Source: Notospermus geniculatus
Taxonomy: Eukaryota > Nemertea > Pilidiophora > Heteronemertea > Lineidae
Assembly (NCBI GenBank): GCA_002633025.1
Contig: NMRB01000092.1
Location: 475,427-539,426, forward strand
DNA length: 64,000 bases
Reading direction: 5' to 3'
The notes under the pieces were generated by a model that did no database searches, had not been told where the DNA came from, and saw only the letters and a list, made by a program, of their open reading frames with translations. Every line of letters starts with the position of its first letter. Within the stretch, counting starts at the first letter, position 1. Below are positions 28,515-39,810 of the stretch, one piece after another. The position numbers and the translations under genes were made by a program.

Positions 28515-29690
28515 TTTTTCAGGGCCTGTTTTACGTTTGAGTGTTTATCAACGGCGTTAACTGTTGTATGTACATGTAATCGTTTTTTAACAGGTCGTTT
28601 TGACTCGGTTCATTAGTTGCTAGACAGCTACCTTTTGTCCAAACAAGGCCATCGACTGCGTCTTTAGCCGTGCCCCAATCATGTAATCTTTTGCTTTAAC
28701 TCATAAATAATAAATGAATCTGACCCCTACTTGACCTCCCCTCCAATCAGAACTCGTGAACCAAATCACCGTTGAGCACTTTCTCTTCTCTTCCCGCACA
28801 CATTTGTAACACGGATTTTGTTTGGCACATTGATTAGCTTTCGCACACCGAGATTGGCTGAGGCGTCTGAGCTCCTTAGAAGCGGGAAATGTGATGGATT
28901 CAAAGCAGGCAAGATGGGCGTCAGGCCAAATAGACTGGTGAGAATCAGATGATGAAATCTGCAAGAGTTGTCTCAGAGTCAGAATTCATATTGGAGTTTA
29001 CAATCCAGGGTACAGTCCTTGCAGCATCAGTTTGGAATTCACACTAACTGAAATATCATTTGTGTGAGTTTCACACAAACTGTAGTCCCATCTGCGATGA
29101 TTAATGCGTTAGATAAGGCCGAAATTCTGGCCATCATACACGAACAAGAACTTAAGGAACATGCCTTTGGATATCTCTCGCAAGTACAATTTGCCACTGG
29201 TTTCCAAACTAACTGCGGGATCACTGATGAGTGAAATGGTAACACGGTAGACATGAATCGTTCAAATGCATGTGCTGGTTGACTTGTTCCAAATACATTG
29301 TACTAACGGAGTTGATTAGGTAGGCCTGCTGGTGCCAGCTGTTTACATACATGTACATCGTGATTTTAGGCAGCAATAATTACATAGTTTAGTGATCGTG
29401 TTTCACAAAGTCCTTGGGCATTATGTTTTTTCCAAAATAATGACCTACGTGTGATATGTGTCGCATATTTCAAACGATTGTTAAAAGTGACAATAGAGTC
29501 AGAATCTGTCAATCAGTAAATCAGTAGGTCAGTAAATCAGTAATCAGTAAATCAGTCTTCTGCTTCATTTACGTACAACTATGGTACTCTCGCCTTCTCC
29601 CTTCTCTCCTTAAGACGTTTTGTTATGAAGTTCACTATTCTTTGAAATCCGATATTTTATACATAATCAGGCACGTGAGTCAATCTGTGC
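28515..29690. repeat. conserved 5' flank of the receptor, copy A
   Basis: It is collinear with the flanks of B, C, E, F and G at high identity. All share a CCAATCAGAACTCGTGAA box about 230 bp upstream of the ATG (CCAAT at 28742-28746), TAACAGGTCGTTTTGACT, and GATGATTAATGCGTTAGATA. No frame is conserved between copies, so it is probably promoter and 5' UTR. The CCAAT box is the only element I would name, and its role is inferred. Confidence 0.7.
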
Positions 29691-29968
29691 TAAGCACATT
29701 TGATGTACAGAAAAAATCCATCTCACGTGCGTCTCAATCTACTCCCTGTATCCAATGAATATACAGGTTCAGGCAACTGTTAACGAGGCGAAGAAAATAA
29801 AAGGATTGTGCAGGTGTCCTTTTACCTGCAGTAATATTACGATCGGAGAATGTACTACTGACAGTCAAGTGAGTCCAACAATTGGGTGAAGGCGCCAGCA
29901 ATTTCAGGAACAATAAAAGTGGTGACGACGGCTAACACCCTAACTGTACCATCCACTGCTTCCTTATT
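29691..29968 (-). pseudogene. fossil receptor TM6-TM7 remnant 1
   Basis: On the minus strand the frame near 29966 reads GTVRVLAVVTTF then PEIAGAF, matching TM6 of the intact receptors. It then runs through stops and indels to LPEPVYS and RLRRT near 29730, matching NSCLNFFIY and RFRRT. It lacks everything before TM6. It sits between the 5' flank of copy A and the tail array of copy B, and the same remnant recurs at the equivalent place in other units. Confidence 0.8.
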
Positions 29969-29984
29969 CCTTGCTTCGAATCCT

Positions 29985-30566
29985 TCATTTGAGAACAACC
30001 CTTTTTTAACGTGCGTCTAAATCGGGTCCCTGATTTGAGAACAACCCTTTTTAAACGTGCGTCTAAATCTGCTCCCTGATTTGATAACAACCCTTTTAAC
30101 GTGCGTCTAAATCTGGTCCCAAATTTGAGAACAACCCTTATAACGTGCATCTAAATCTGGTCCCTCATTTGAGAACAACCCTTTTAACGTGCGTCTAAAT
30201 CTGGTCCCTGATTTGAGAACAACCCTTTTAACGTGCGTCTAAATCTGGGCCCTGATTGGGGAGCACCTCTTTTAACGTGCGCCTAAATCTAGTCCCTGAT
30301 TTGAGAACAACCATTTTAACGTGCGTCTAAATCTGGGCCCTGATTGGGGAGCACCTCTTTTAACCTGCGCCTAAATCTTGTCCCTGATTTGAGAACAACC
30401 CTTTTAACGTGCGTCTAAATATGGGCCCTCATCCGAGAACAACCCTTTTAACGTGCGTCGAAATCTGGTCCCTGATTTGAGAACAACCCTTTTAACGTGC
30501 GTCTAAATCTGATCCCTGCTTCGAGAACAACCCTTTTAACGTGCGTCTAAATCTGGTCCCTCTGAG
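29985..30566. repeat. 44-bp minisatellite, tail of copy B (13 units)
   Basis: Thirteen units of consensus CCTGATTTGAGAACAACCC plus TTTTAACGTGCGTCTAAATCT. Units 7 and 9 are a GGGGAGCACCTC variant, and unit 8 has AACCAT. Each unit is the minus-strand coding sequence of the receptor tail (RRTLKGLFSNQG) plus a linker. Because 44 is not a multiple of 3, successive units are out of frame with one another. Confidence 0.9.
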
Positions 30567-30585
30567 ACAGTAAATAAATGAAATG

Positions 30586-31665
30586 GCCAGGGCCATTGTG
30601 CTCACCTCTGTGACAACATGGTGAATGTTGAAGGATCAGGATAGATAAGATAAAGCTGAACACACCAAGAAGTACTTTCCTGTCTAGGTCACAGATGTCA
30701 AAAAATTCTATTTTTCAAGATGGCCACCTGGTGGCCACACGTGACGTTCGTTGGGACTGAAATTTTAGCAGGAATGTACAGGATACTTGCATAGATATTT
30801 AGACAACATTGAAACATCGTAACATTTACTACCGGTGAGACATGGCCAAAGTCAATTTTTCAAGATGGCCGCCTTGCAGCCATGTTGAAATCCAATTGAA
30901 CCGAAATTTGGCATATGAGTAGACAGTACCAAGACACATATTTAGGCACGGTTAAAGCATCCTAGCTACCACTATTTATGAGGTGTGGGTCGAAGTCCAT
31001 TTTTCAAGATGGCTCCCTGGCGGCCATATTTGACGTCGAATCTGACTGAAATTTACCATATATTTATATGGTACCTAGATACATAGTTTGACAAGGTTGA
31101 AACATCCTACCTACTCCTATTTATAAAATGTGGGTCAAAGTCCATTTTTCAAGATGGCTTCCTGGCGGCCATATTTGAAGTCCGATCGGGTTGAAATTTG
31201 GTGCACTTGTGCAGGGTGCCTAGATATATCTTCACACCAAATCACAACACTCTATGTCAAATAGCCATGAAATGTGCCACCAAACAGTGAATTTTGAACT
31301 TTGACCTCTGTGACCTTGAAAAGTAGGTCAAATCAAAAACCCGGGATTTATGTGATGTCGTCTCATCAGAGGAACCCACCATAAAAGTTTCGTGGTTCTA
31401 GCTACCAGCGTTCAGGAGATACGGCCAAAAGAAGGTTTTTGCAAAGCGCCACCTACAGGCCAGAGTGTACAAACAGCGGCGCTAAGTTTCGGTCCAGAGA
31501 TAGTTTTTACCATAGGGTACCTGTACACCAAATTTCAAGTTTGTAACCCAAGCGGTTTAGAAACGTGCCACCCCTGTTAACGACGACGACGGACGACGAC
31601 GACGACGACGACGACGGACGACGGACGACACACCATGAGAGAAGCTCACCTCACAGAGGTGAGCT
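30586..31665. mobile_element. inserted element with 4 x 145-bp repeats, in TM7 of copy B
   Basis: GCTCACCTCTGTGA (30600-30613) is inverted against TCACAGAGGTGAGC (31651-31664). Four units of about 145 bp start at 30711, 30856, 31000 and 31145, each with TTTTTCAAGATGGC and then GGCGGCCAT or a variant. The right part has a GACGACGACGACG run and a terminal GCTCACC/GGTGAGC hairpin. Intact copies show the empty site (CAGTAAATAAAAAAGTTCAA). It is related to 11826-16190. No coding region is seen. Confidence 0.8.
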
Positions 31666-32639
31666 AAAAAGTTCAAGCAACTGTTGACCAGGCCAAGGAA
31701 GTAAGCGAATTGTAGTAACATATTGAATGCGTTTCTGTCAATATTATGATCGGAGATATGCTGATGTAATATTCCAACAATCTGCATCAGAGCTCCAGGA
31801 ACTTCAAGTACATTAAAAGTGATGACGACAGCTAAAACCCTGACTGTACCCACCTTTGCTCGTGCACCAGCCTTGCCGCCTGCCTGACCAGAAACTGATT
31901 TGTTCAGAGCTGCTATCAAGCGATATGTAATGAATATAAGGAATGTTATGGGGAAAAACGTCGTTATGACCATATGCAGGAAGGTGACATAGATGGCCCT
32001 AAAATATACATTCGTGTAAAATATTACTGCCTTGATCCGATTGGGTATGTACGTCTCGGTACAGGGATCATATTGCCAGATAGTTTTGAACGCAAAAAAA
32101 CATACAAATCGATAGAGAAACGAGAATGTCGCTGTGAGGAGACAAGCGTAACGTGCGTTCCTGATGGTACACAGCGACGCCGCCTTCAGCGGTTTACAGA
32201 TAGCAATGAATCGCTCCACCGCCACGAACACAGTTAAATACACAGACCATGTCTTCGCCATCCACAGAAACGCCCATAGATAGCCATAAGCCAACGTCCT
32301 GAATACCCTATACTCTACAAACACGCCGAAGTAGATAGGGATCCTATGGATTGAACTACACAGAAGACGACACACAAGGAAGAGGCTGTCGGCGACTGCG
32401 AGACTGCGGAGAAAGACTGAGGTCGACGTAAATGGTTTCTCCCTCCCCAACACGACGAAAGACAAACTGTTACTGACTAAACCGATGAATATGGCGACCA
32501 TGTAAAATGGGACGAGTAATAAGAAATAGAACATAGTGAAGTATGAGGTCGTCAGCGGGACGGTTTTGTAGCTGACGCATCTCATTGCTTCAGTGCTTTC
32601 GCCGATGGCGGCGCCCTGTGTCACGCTCACCGATATCAT
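31557..32639 (-). pseudogene. FMRFamide-receptor-like GPCR, copy B, TM7 interrupted
   Basis: Residues 1 to about 322 are a clean receptor: MISVSVTQ start, ADS in TM2, VERFIAICKPL after TM3, DPCTETYIP in loop 2, LEVPGA in TM6, NSCLNF in TM7. At about 31668 the frame enters the inserted element and reads LAHLCEVSFSHGVSSVV, an Arg run, and ends GVARF. The true end (FIYCLTGTRFRRTLKG) is 1.1 kb away beyond the insertion. TM7 is therefore short and loses Tyr 7.53 and the tail. Loop 2 (FKTIWQYDPCTETYIPNRIK) is nearly identical to copy C and unlike A/F or E/G. Probably non-functional, unless the insert is spliced out. Confidence 0.85.
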
Positions 32640-33955
32640 TTTTTCAGGGCCTGTTTTATGTTTGATTGTTTATCAACGGCGTTAACTGTTGTATGTACAT
32701 GTAATCGTTGATTAACAGGTCGTTTTGACTCGGTTCATCAGTTTCTAGACAGCTACTTTAGGAGGAAATGAACGACTACACCATCTGGTCGAACACCGTC
32801 GTTGTTCCTCTTGATTTACTACGAAAGTGTGTTACAGGAAACGTAAATCAATCTTCCACTGCCCGCCGAATCAATGATGGACCTATGAAATCCACCTTGT
32901 CCAAACAAGGCCATCGACTGCGTCTTTAGCCTTGCCCCAATCATGTAATCTTTTGCTTTAATTCAAAACTTTTAAATGAATCTGACCCCTACTTGACCTC
33001 CCCTTCGAGCCAATCAGAACTCGTGAAACAAATCGCCGTTCAGCACTTTCTCTTCTCTTCCCGCAGACATTCGTAACCCGTTTTTTATTGGCACATTGAA
33101 TAACTTTCGCACACCGAGATTGCCTGAGACGTCTGAGCTCCTTAGAAGCGGGAAATGTGATGGATTCAAACCAGGCGAGATGGGCGTCAGGCCAGATAGA
33201 CTGGTGAGAATCAGATGATGAAATCAACAAGAGTTGTCTCGGAGTCCGCATTCATATTCGAGTTTACAATCAAGGGTGCAGTCCTTGCAGCATCAGTTTG
33301 GAATTCTCACGAATTGAAATCTCGATTGTGTGAGTTTCCCACAAACTATAGTCCTATCTGCGATGATTAATGCATTAGATAAGGGCGAAATTCTGGCCAT
33401 CATACAAGAACAGGAACTTAAGGAACATGCCTTTGGATATCTCTCGCAAGTGCGATTTGCCACTGGTTTCCAAACTAACTGCGGGATCACTGATGAGTGA
33501 AATGGTAACACGGTAGACGTGAATCGTTCAAACGACCATGCATGTGCTGGTTGACTTGTTCCAAATACATTGTACTAACGGAGTTGATTAGGTAGGCCTG
33601 CTGGTGCCAGCTGTTTACATACATGTACATCGTGATTTTAGGCAGCAATAATTACATAGTTTAGTGATCGTGTTTCACAAAGTCCTTGGGCATTATATGA
33701 CCTACGTGTGATATGTGTCGCATATTTCAAACGATTGTTAAAAGTGACAATAGAGTCAGAATCGGTCAATCAGTAAATCAGTAATCAGTAAATCAGTCGT
33801 CTGCTTCATTTACGTACAACTATGGTACTCTCGCCTTCTCCCTTCTCTCCTTCAGACGTTTTGTTATGAAGTTCACTATTTTTTGAAATCCGATATTTTG
33901 TACATAATCAGGCACGTGAGTCAATCTGTGCTAAGCACATTTGATCTACAGAAAA
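32640..33955. repeat. conserved 5' flank of the receptor, copy B
   Basis: Collinear with the flank of copy A, with an extra 130-bp block (TTAGGAGGAAATGAACGACT to TCCACC) that A lacks but C, F and partly E share. GCCAATCAGAACTCGTGAAA is at about 33009. No conserved frame. Confidence 0.7.
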
Positions 33956-34200
33956 AAATCCATCTCACGTGCGTCTCAATCTACTCCTGTATCCAATGAA
34001 TATACAGGTTCAGGCAAGTGTTAACGAGGCCAAGGAAATAAAAGGATTGTGCAGGTGTCCTTTTACCTGTAGTAATATTACGATCGGAGAATGTACTACT
34101 GACAGTCAAGTGAGTCCAACAATTGGATGAAGGCGCCAGCAATTTCAGGAACAATAAAAGTGGTGACGACGGCTAACACCCTAACTGTACCATCCACTGC
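33956..34200 (-). pseudogene. fossil receptor TM6-TM7 remnant 2
   Basis: Nearly the same sequence as remnant 1 (GTGGTGACGACGGCTAACAC at 34160 to CACGTGCGTCTCAATCTACT near 33967). It shares the same stops, so it was copied along with the duplicon after it had already decayed. Confidence 0.8.
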
Positions 34201-34516
34201 TTCCTTATTCCTTGCTTCGAATCCTTCATTTGAGAACAACCCTTTTTTAACGTGCGTCTAAATCGGGTCCCTGATTTGAGAACAACCCTTTTTAAACGTG
34301 CGTCTAAATCTGCTCCCTGATTTGAGAACAACCCTTTTAACGTGCGTCTACATCTGATCCCTAATTTGAGAACAAACCTTATAACGTGCATCTAAATCTG
34401 GTCCCTGGTTTGAGAAGAACCCTTTTAACGTGCGTCTAAATCTGGTCCCTGATTTGAGAACAACCCTTTTAACATGCGTCTAAATCGGGGCCCTGATTGG
34501 GGAGCACCTCTTTTAA

Positions 34517-35169
34517 CCCTTTCGGGACGGATCTCGCCGTTTGGCGAGATTGGCCTGTACCACACACCCTTGCGCATTCAAACTGGCATAGAATCGTAAC
34601 CAGTGGACCGATCCGCGTTCTCTTTGCGGATTTTTTAATGCGAGACTACCCCCCCCCCCTCAATGCGCGATTTTGCTCCGTTTGAAGAAACCTGGCTAAA
34701 ATTGCGTTTTAAAGCTTCTCCCGGGGACTAGACTAGCAGACTCCAAAGTGCAAATCTGACATGTTGTGACAAAATGGCCATATCTCCGGAACGGAAGCAG
34801 CTACGACGACGCGACTGGCGCCAAAAGAAAGAGGAGAAAAAAGTAGCTTCATTCTGACTTAGCGACAGACGCGTAGGAGCAGCGGTTATCGAGATATAGA
34901 CGTTTAAAGATTGGAAACCTGACGAAAACGTAGGCCGAACGCGACTATTTCCTGACAAGTTGCATATTCGGCTATGTATTGCTTCTCTCACAAACATTTT
35001 GGAAGAAGCAAACCTGCATGAGGTCGGGGCGCATTTAGTTGCCTCCAGAATGAGTGCCTTGTCACCAGTTTTGGTTGCGAATCGTGTGAGCGAGGCGCAT
35101 TTTTGTAGAGACATCAGAAATTCATGTTACGAAATGTACACTTTTCACAGATAGTCAGGACCGTAAGGG
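34517..35169. mobile_element. piggyBac-type MITE in the minisatellite (1)
   Basis: The ends CCCTTTCGGGACGG and the inverse-like GGACCGTAAGGG are flanked by TTAA at 34513-34516 and 35170-35173. The target is the TTAA inside a 44-bp unit (CTTTTAACGTGCG). An antisense open frame of 128 codons (34728-35114) resembles nothing. Confidence 0.75.
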
Positions 35170-35217
35170 TTAACGTGCGCCTAAATCTGGTCCCTGATTT
35201 GAGAACAACCATTTTAA

Positions 35218-35933
35218 AGTGATCCTAAACCGCCGGGGCGAGCGAGACAGCCTCGTTTTCATTTTCCCGCGCTTCGCCAGTATCAATGAGCACCCGTCAA
35301 TCATCACGTCACGTGATTACTATGGAATTTACTACGCGATCACTGATTGGGCAAGTTCTGAATGAATGACAGCTGATTGTCAAACCAACATGGATGCCAC
35401 CAGTTCACCGAGTCGAGATTTCGCCTCGATTCAGGGGAGTTTTTAGAGGATACATTCACGCCTAAGGGCATAAAGAGTGTTCAATCCGACACGAGTGACA
35501 CCATTGATGACGATGTCAGCCGGTATGCCAGGCAAGTTGGTCTTTTCTCGGAAGGAGCCCCAGAATTCGCTGACGTTACACCGGCACGGCGGCGAGATCC
35601 GCAGTCCGGCAATATGTTAATGATGCCATACATACAAACAACCTCCTCATCGTCTCAAAACGGAGTTCTTTCTTTATTATGAGCCACTTCGATAATGTCT
35701 GTGGACAATCCACAGCTGCTGGTCGGCATTTGCTACCTTTTGAGGCAGCCCTTTCCCTTCCTTCACTTCTCGCTTCGGCATCCTGTCTGCTGCACGGTTT
35801 GCAGGATTGACAAACTCTGTGAATGTAGCGTACTGCGCATGCTCAGAAGCCAGGAGCGGAAATTGGAAGTTCCATTTTCGTGGGCGGTGAAAATGATCGG
35901 GTGCCAACTTTTGCTTGGCGGTATAGGACCTCT
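35218..35933. mobile_element. piggyBac-type MITE in the minisatellite (2)
   Basis: It begins AGTGATCCTAAACCGCC and ends GGCGGTATAGGACCTCT (imperfect inverse). TTAA flanks it at 35214-35217 and 35934-35937, the same target position in the next 44-bp unit but one. A 101-codon plus-strand frame at 35377-35682 is open but unrecognised. Confidence 0.75.
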
Positions 35934-36021
35934 TTAACGTGCGTCTAAATCTGGGCCCTGATTGGGGAGCACCTCTTTTAACCTGCGCCTAAATCTGGTC
36001 CCTGATTTGAGAACAACCCTT

Positions 36022-37069
36022 TTAACGTGCGTCTAAATATGGGCCCTGATTTGAGAACAACCCTTTTAACGTGCGTCTAAATCTGGTCCCTGTGAGACAG
36101 TAAATAAAAAAATTCAAGCAACTGTTGACCAGGCCAAGGAAGTAAGCGAATTGTAGGAACATATTGAACGCGTTTCTGTCAATATTATGATTGGAGATAT
36201 GCTCATGTAATATTCCAACAATCTGCATCAGGGCTCCAGGAACTTCAAGTACATTAAAAGTGATGACGACAGCTAAAACCCTGACTGTACCCATCTTCGC
36301 TCGTGCACCAGCCTTGCCGCCTGCCTGACCAGAAACTGATTTGTTCAGAGCTGCTATCAAGCGATATGTAATGAATATAAGGAATGTTATGGGGAAAAAC
36401 TTCGTTATCACCATATGCAGGAAGGTGACATAGATGGCACTAAAATATACATTCGTGTAAAATTTTACTGCCTTGATCCGATTGGGTATGTACGTCTCGG
36501 TACAGGGATCATATTGCCAGATAGTTTTGAACGCAAAAAACCATACAAATCGATAGAGAAACGAGAATGTCGCTGTGAGGAGACAAGCGTAACGTGCGTT
36601 CCTGATGGTACACAGCGACGCCGCCTTCAGCGGTTTACAGATAGCAATGAATCGCTCCACCGCCACGAACACAGTTAAATACACAGACCATGTCTTCGCC
36701 ATCCACAGAAACGCCCAGAGATAGCCATAAGCCAAAGTCCTAAATACCAAACACGCCGAAGTAGATAGGGATCCTATGGATTGAACTACACAGAAGATGA
36801 CACACAAGGAAGAGGCTGTCGGCGACTGCGAGACTGCGGAGAAAGACTGAGGTCGACGTAAATGTCTTCTCCCTCCCCAACACGACGAAAGACAAACTGT
36901 TACCGACTAAACCGATGAATATGGCGACCATGTAAAATGGGACGAGTAACAAGAAATAGAACATAGTGAAGTATGAGGTCGTCAGCGGGACGGTTTTGTA
37001 GCTGACGCATCTCATTGCTTCAGTGCTTTCGCCGATGGTGGCGCCCTGTGTCACGCTCACCGATATCAT
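36022..37069 (-). pseudogene. FMRFamide-receptor-like GPCR, copy C, frameshifted
   Basis: The N-terminal part (37069 down to about 36748) reads MISVSVTQ through TM1-TM2 to IYFGVF. Relative to copy B, 11 bp (CTATACTCTAC) are missing at about 36748, in the loop before TM3, shifting the frame. The rest (to 36022) is again clean: FRTLAYGYLWAF, VERFIAICKPL, DPCTETYIP, LEVPGA, NSCLNFFIY, RFRRTLKGLFSNQ and an LDAR end. Nothing else is broken, so the loss is recent. The terminal stop arises where the second 44-bp unit is read out of frame (GAC GCA CGT TAA). Confidence 0.85.
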
Positions 37070-38390
37070 TTTTTCAGGGCCTGTTTTATGTTTGAGTGTT
37101 TATCAACGGCGTTAACTGTTGTATGTACATGTAATCGTTGATTAACAGGTCGTTTTGACTCGGTTCATCAGTTGCTAGACAGCTACCTTTAGGAGGAAAT
37201 GAAGGACTGCACCATCTGATCGAACACCGGCGTAGTTCCTATTGATTTACTACGAAAGTGTGTTACAGGAAACGTAAATCACTCTTCCACTCTCCGCCGA
37301 ATCAATGATGGACTATGAAATCCACCTTGTCCAAACAAGGCCATCGACTGCGTCTTTAGCCTTGCCCCAATCATGTAATCTTTTGCTCTAATTCATAAAT
37401 TATAAATGAATCTGACCCCTACTTGATCTCCCCTCCGAGCCAATCAGAACTCGTGAAACAAATCGCCGTTCAGCACTTTCTCTTCTCTTCCCGCAGACAT
37501 TTGTAACACGGATTTTGATTGGCACATTGATTAGCTTTCGCACACTGAGATTGCCTGAGGCGTCTGAGCTGGAAGCGGGAAATGTGGATGGATTCAAACC
37601 AGGCAAGATGGGCGTCAGGCCAGATAGACCGGTGATAATCAGATGATGAAATCTACAAGAGTTGTCTCGGAGTCCGAATTCATATTCGAGTTTACAATCC
37701 AGGGTGCAGTCCGTGCAGCATCAGTTTGGAATTCTCACGAATTGAAATCTCGATTGTGTGAGTTTCCCACAAACTGTAGTCCTATCTGCGATGATTACTG
37801 CGTTAGATAAGGGCGAAATTTTGGCCATCATACAAGAACAGGAACTTTATGGGAAAAAAGGAACATGCCTTTATATATCTCTCGCAAGTACGATTTGCCA
37901 CTGGTTTCCAAACTAACTGCGGGATCACTGGTGAGTGAAATGGTAACACGGTAGACGTGGATCGTTCGAACTCACCATGCATGTGCTGGTTGACTTGTTT
38001 CAAACTACATTGCACTAACGGAGTTGATTACGTAGGTTTGCTGGTGTCAGCTGTTTACATACATGTATATTGTGATCTTAGGCAGCAATAATTACATAGT
38101 TTAGCGATCGTGTTTACACAGTCCTTGGGCATTATGAGTTTTTTTTTTCAAAATAATGCAACACTCGTGTGATATGTGTCGCATATTTCAAACGATTGTT
38201 AAAAGTGACAATAGACAAGTCTTCTGCTTCATTTACGTACAACTATGGTACTCTCGCCTTCTCCCTTCTCTCCTTAAGACGTTTTGTTATGAAGTTCACT
38301 ATTTTTTCAAATCTGATATTTTATACATAATCAGGCACGTGAGTCAATCTGTGTTAAGAACATTTGATCTACAGAAAAAATCCATCTCAC
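37070..38390. repeat. conserved 5' flank of the receptor, copy C
   Basis: Collinear with the flank of copy B, with small indels. AGCCAATCAGAACTCGTGAA is at about 37438. No conserved frame. Confidence 0.7.
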
Positions 38391-38606
38391 GTGCGTCTCA
38401 ATCTGCTCCCTGTATGCAATGAATATACAGGTTAACGAGGCCAAGGAAATAAAAGGATTAGTTGTCCATTTTATTACCTGTAGTAATTACGATCGGAGAT
38501 GTGCTGACAATCACGTGAGTCGAACAATTGGATGAAATGAAAGTGAATGAAAGTGGTGACGACGGCTAACACCCTAACTGTACCATCCACTGCTTCCTTA
38601 TTCATT
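38391..38606 (-). pseudogene. fossil receptor TM6-TM7 remnant 3
   Basis: Same remnant, further shortened: GACGACGGCTAACACCCTAA at about 38560, CACGTGCGTCTCAATCTGCT at about 38388. Parts of the TM6-TM7 loop are missing compared with remnants 1 and 2. Confidence 0.75.
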
Positions 38607-38609
38607 GTT

Positions 38610-38990
38610 TCGAATCCCTAGTTTGAGAACAACCCTTTTTAAACGTGCGTCTAAATCTGGTCCCTGATTTGAGACCAACCCTTTTAGCGTGCGTCTAAAT
38701 TTAGTCCCGGATTTGCGAACAACCCTTTTAACGTGCGTCTAAATCTGGTACCTGTGAGACAGTAAATAAAAAAGTTCAAGCAACTGTTGACCAGCCCAAG
38801 GAAGTATGCGAATTCTAGGAACATACTGTACGCGTCTCTGTCAATTTTATGATTGGAGATATACAGACGCAATATTCCAACAATCTGTATCAGGGCTCCA
38901 GGAACTTCAAGTACATTAAAAGTGATGACGACAGCTAAAACCCTGACTGTACCGTTATTACCATATGCAGGTAGACGACATGGTAGCTCG
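38610..38990 (-). pseudogene. receptor copy D, TM6-TM7 fragment with tail
   Basis: The minus frame reads TVRVLAVVITFNVLEVPGAL, then FAYFLGLVNSCLNFFIYC and RFRRTLKGLFANPG with an LDAR end, plus three 44-bp units at 38618-38755. Upstream of TM6 it jumps by an internal deletion to a short TM5 stretch (CATATGCAGGTAGACGACAT) and then to a Penelope end. TM1-TM4 are gone. Downstream it keeps the normal stop formed by the second unit. Confidence 0.85.
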
Positions 38991-38999
38991 ACTTGAAGT

Positions 39000-39810
39000 G
39001 CCAGCCTGAAGAAGACCCCGAAAATTTGCAAGATTTTTGGAGGACGACTCCTTTTATTATATCATTTTGTGTGTTGCCTTTTGTGCCCTATTTTTTGGAT
39101 ATGTTGAAAGTGACAAAGATACTTCTTCTCCTACATTTGTAGACACTATAGCACTCACTTCTCGTGTCAGTCAAGGTGTCTGAATAGAGAATCAAACGCC
39201 TCCATCTTGAATCTATTACAGTACTCACATCGGAATTTATTGCCCATTAAGAGCACATTTGCGCAACTGCTGGGGCTTTGCTGCCTTCGAACAGCATTTA
39301 GAACACGGCTAACTGCAAATCTAGGTTGTAGTCCTCTAAAATGCGGAATTTGTAATTTTGAAATTGTGAATTTCGTGGGCCACGGAATTATTCTTGGTGT
39401 CATTTTAAGACGACAGCTATTAAGAAGTTCACTATTTTTTTCAAATCCGGCAATTTGTACATAATCAGGCATGTGAGTCAATCAGTGCAGAGAACATTTG
39501 ATTTACAGAAACATTCAGTAATTCCTCCAAGCTATATTTTATAAATCCCCTTTCCTTTCAGCCTAGTCAAGCCTTACATTCACTAATTACATTTCTGTTA
39601 GGTTGAGCAACCAACTTTTGGGGCTTGTACTCTTTTCTTTCCTTAATTGCTGTCACGTCCTGTTTGGATGGGATACTTCAGATCTACATTTGGGTTTCAG
39701 CTCAGTCTGTTCTAGAGTTTCGGATTGTAAAGTTCCAGCCTGAAGAAGACCCCGGTTGGGGTCGAAAATTTGCAAACATTCTGGAAATTGACTTTTTATT
39801 TATCGTTCCA
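39000..39810. mobile_element. two Penelope 3' ends around leftover receptor flank
   Basis: A short end (CAGCCTGAAGAAGACCCC, 39001-39018) and a longer one (about 39530-39810: CAGCTCAGTCTGTTCTAGAG, GACCCCGGTTGGGGTCGAAA) match the pLTRs of the 18-20 kb element. Between them, 39425-39500 matches the distal receptor flank (ACATAATCAGGCATGTGAGT), showing that the unit of copy D was largely replaced. Confidence 0.6.
39731..39788 (+). ncRNA. hammerhead-like stem-loop in a Penelope end
   Basis: The order is GTTCCAG, CTGAAGA, a GACCCC-GGTT-GGGGTC hairpin, GAAA, an AATTTGCAAACATT mini-stem, CTGGAA. This follows the hammerhead order: stem I, CUGANGA, stem II, GAAA, short stem III, closing stem I (TTCCAG pairs with CTGGAA). 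There are one or two extra bases at the core junctions, so cleavage is doubtful. Hammerhead motifs are reported in Penelope-like terminal repeats, which is why I list it. Confidence 0.3.

Larger units (their letters stand above)
34222..36095. repeat. 44-bp minisatellite, tail of copy C (11 units, twice interrupted)
   Basis: Units lie at 34222-34516, 35170-35217 and 35934-36095. The order of unit variants (GGGGAGCACCTC type at units 7 and 9, AACCAT at unit 8) is the same as in the array of copy B. Two TTAA-flanked elements split it. Confidence 0.85.

Noticed and set aside
29985-30566. Regular 44-bp repeats as a possible CRISPR-like array
   Set aside because: There are no unique spacers. Units are contiguous and derived from receptor tail codons, in a eukaryotic context.
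30586-31665. Helitron, because of the terminal GCTCACC/GGTGAGC hairpin
   Set aside because: No TC start or CTRR end, and the two ends share an inverted repeat. A TIR-type element fits better.
34728-35114. 128-codon minus-strand frame
   Set aside because: It lies inside a TTAA-flanked element, has no recognisable motif, and overlaps a plus-strand frame of similar size.
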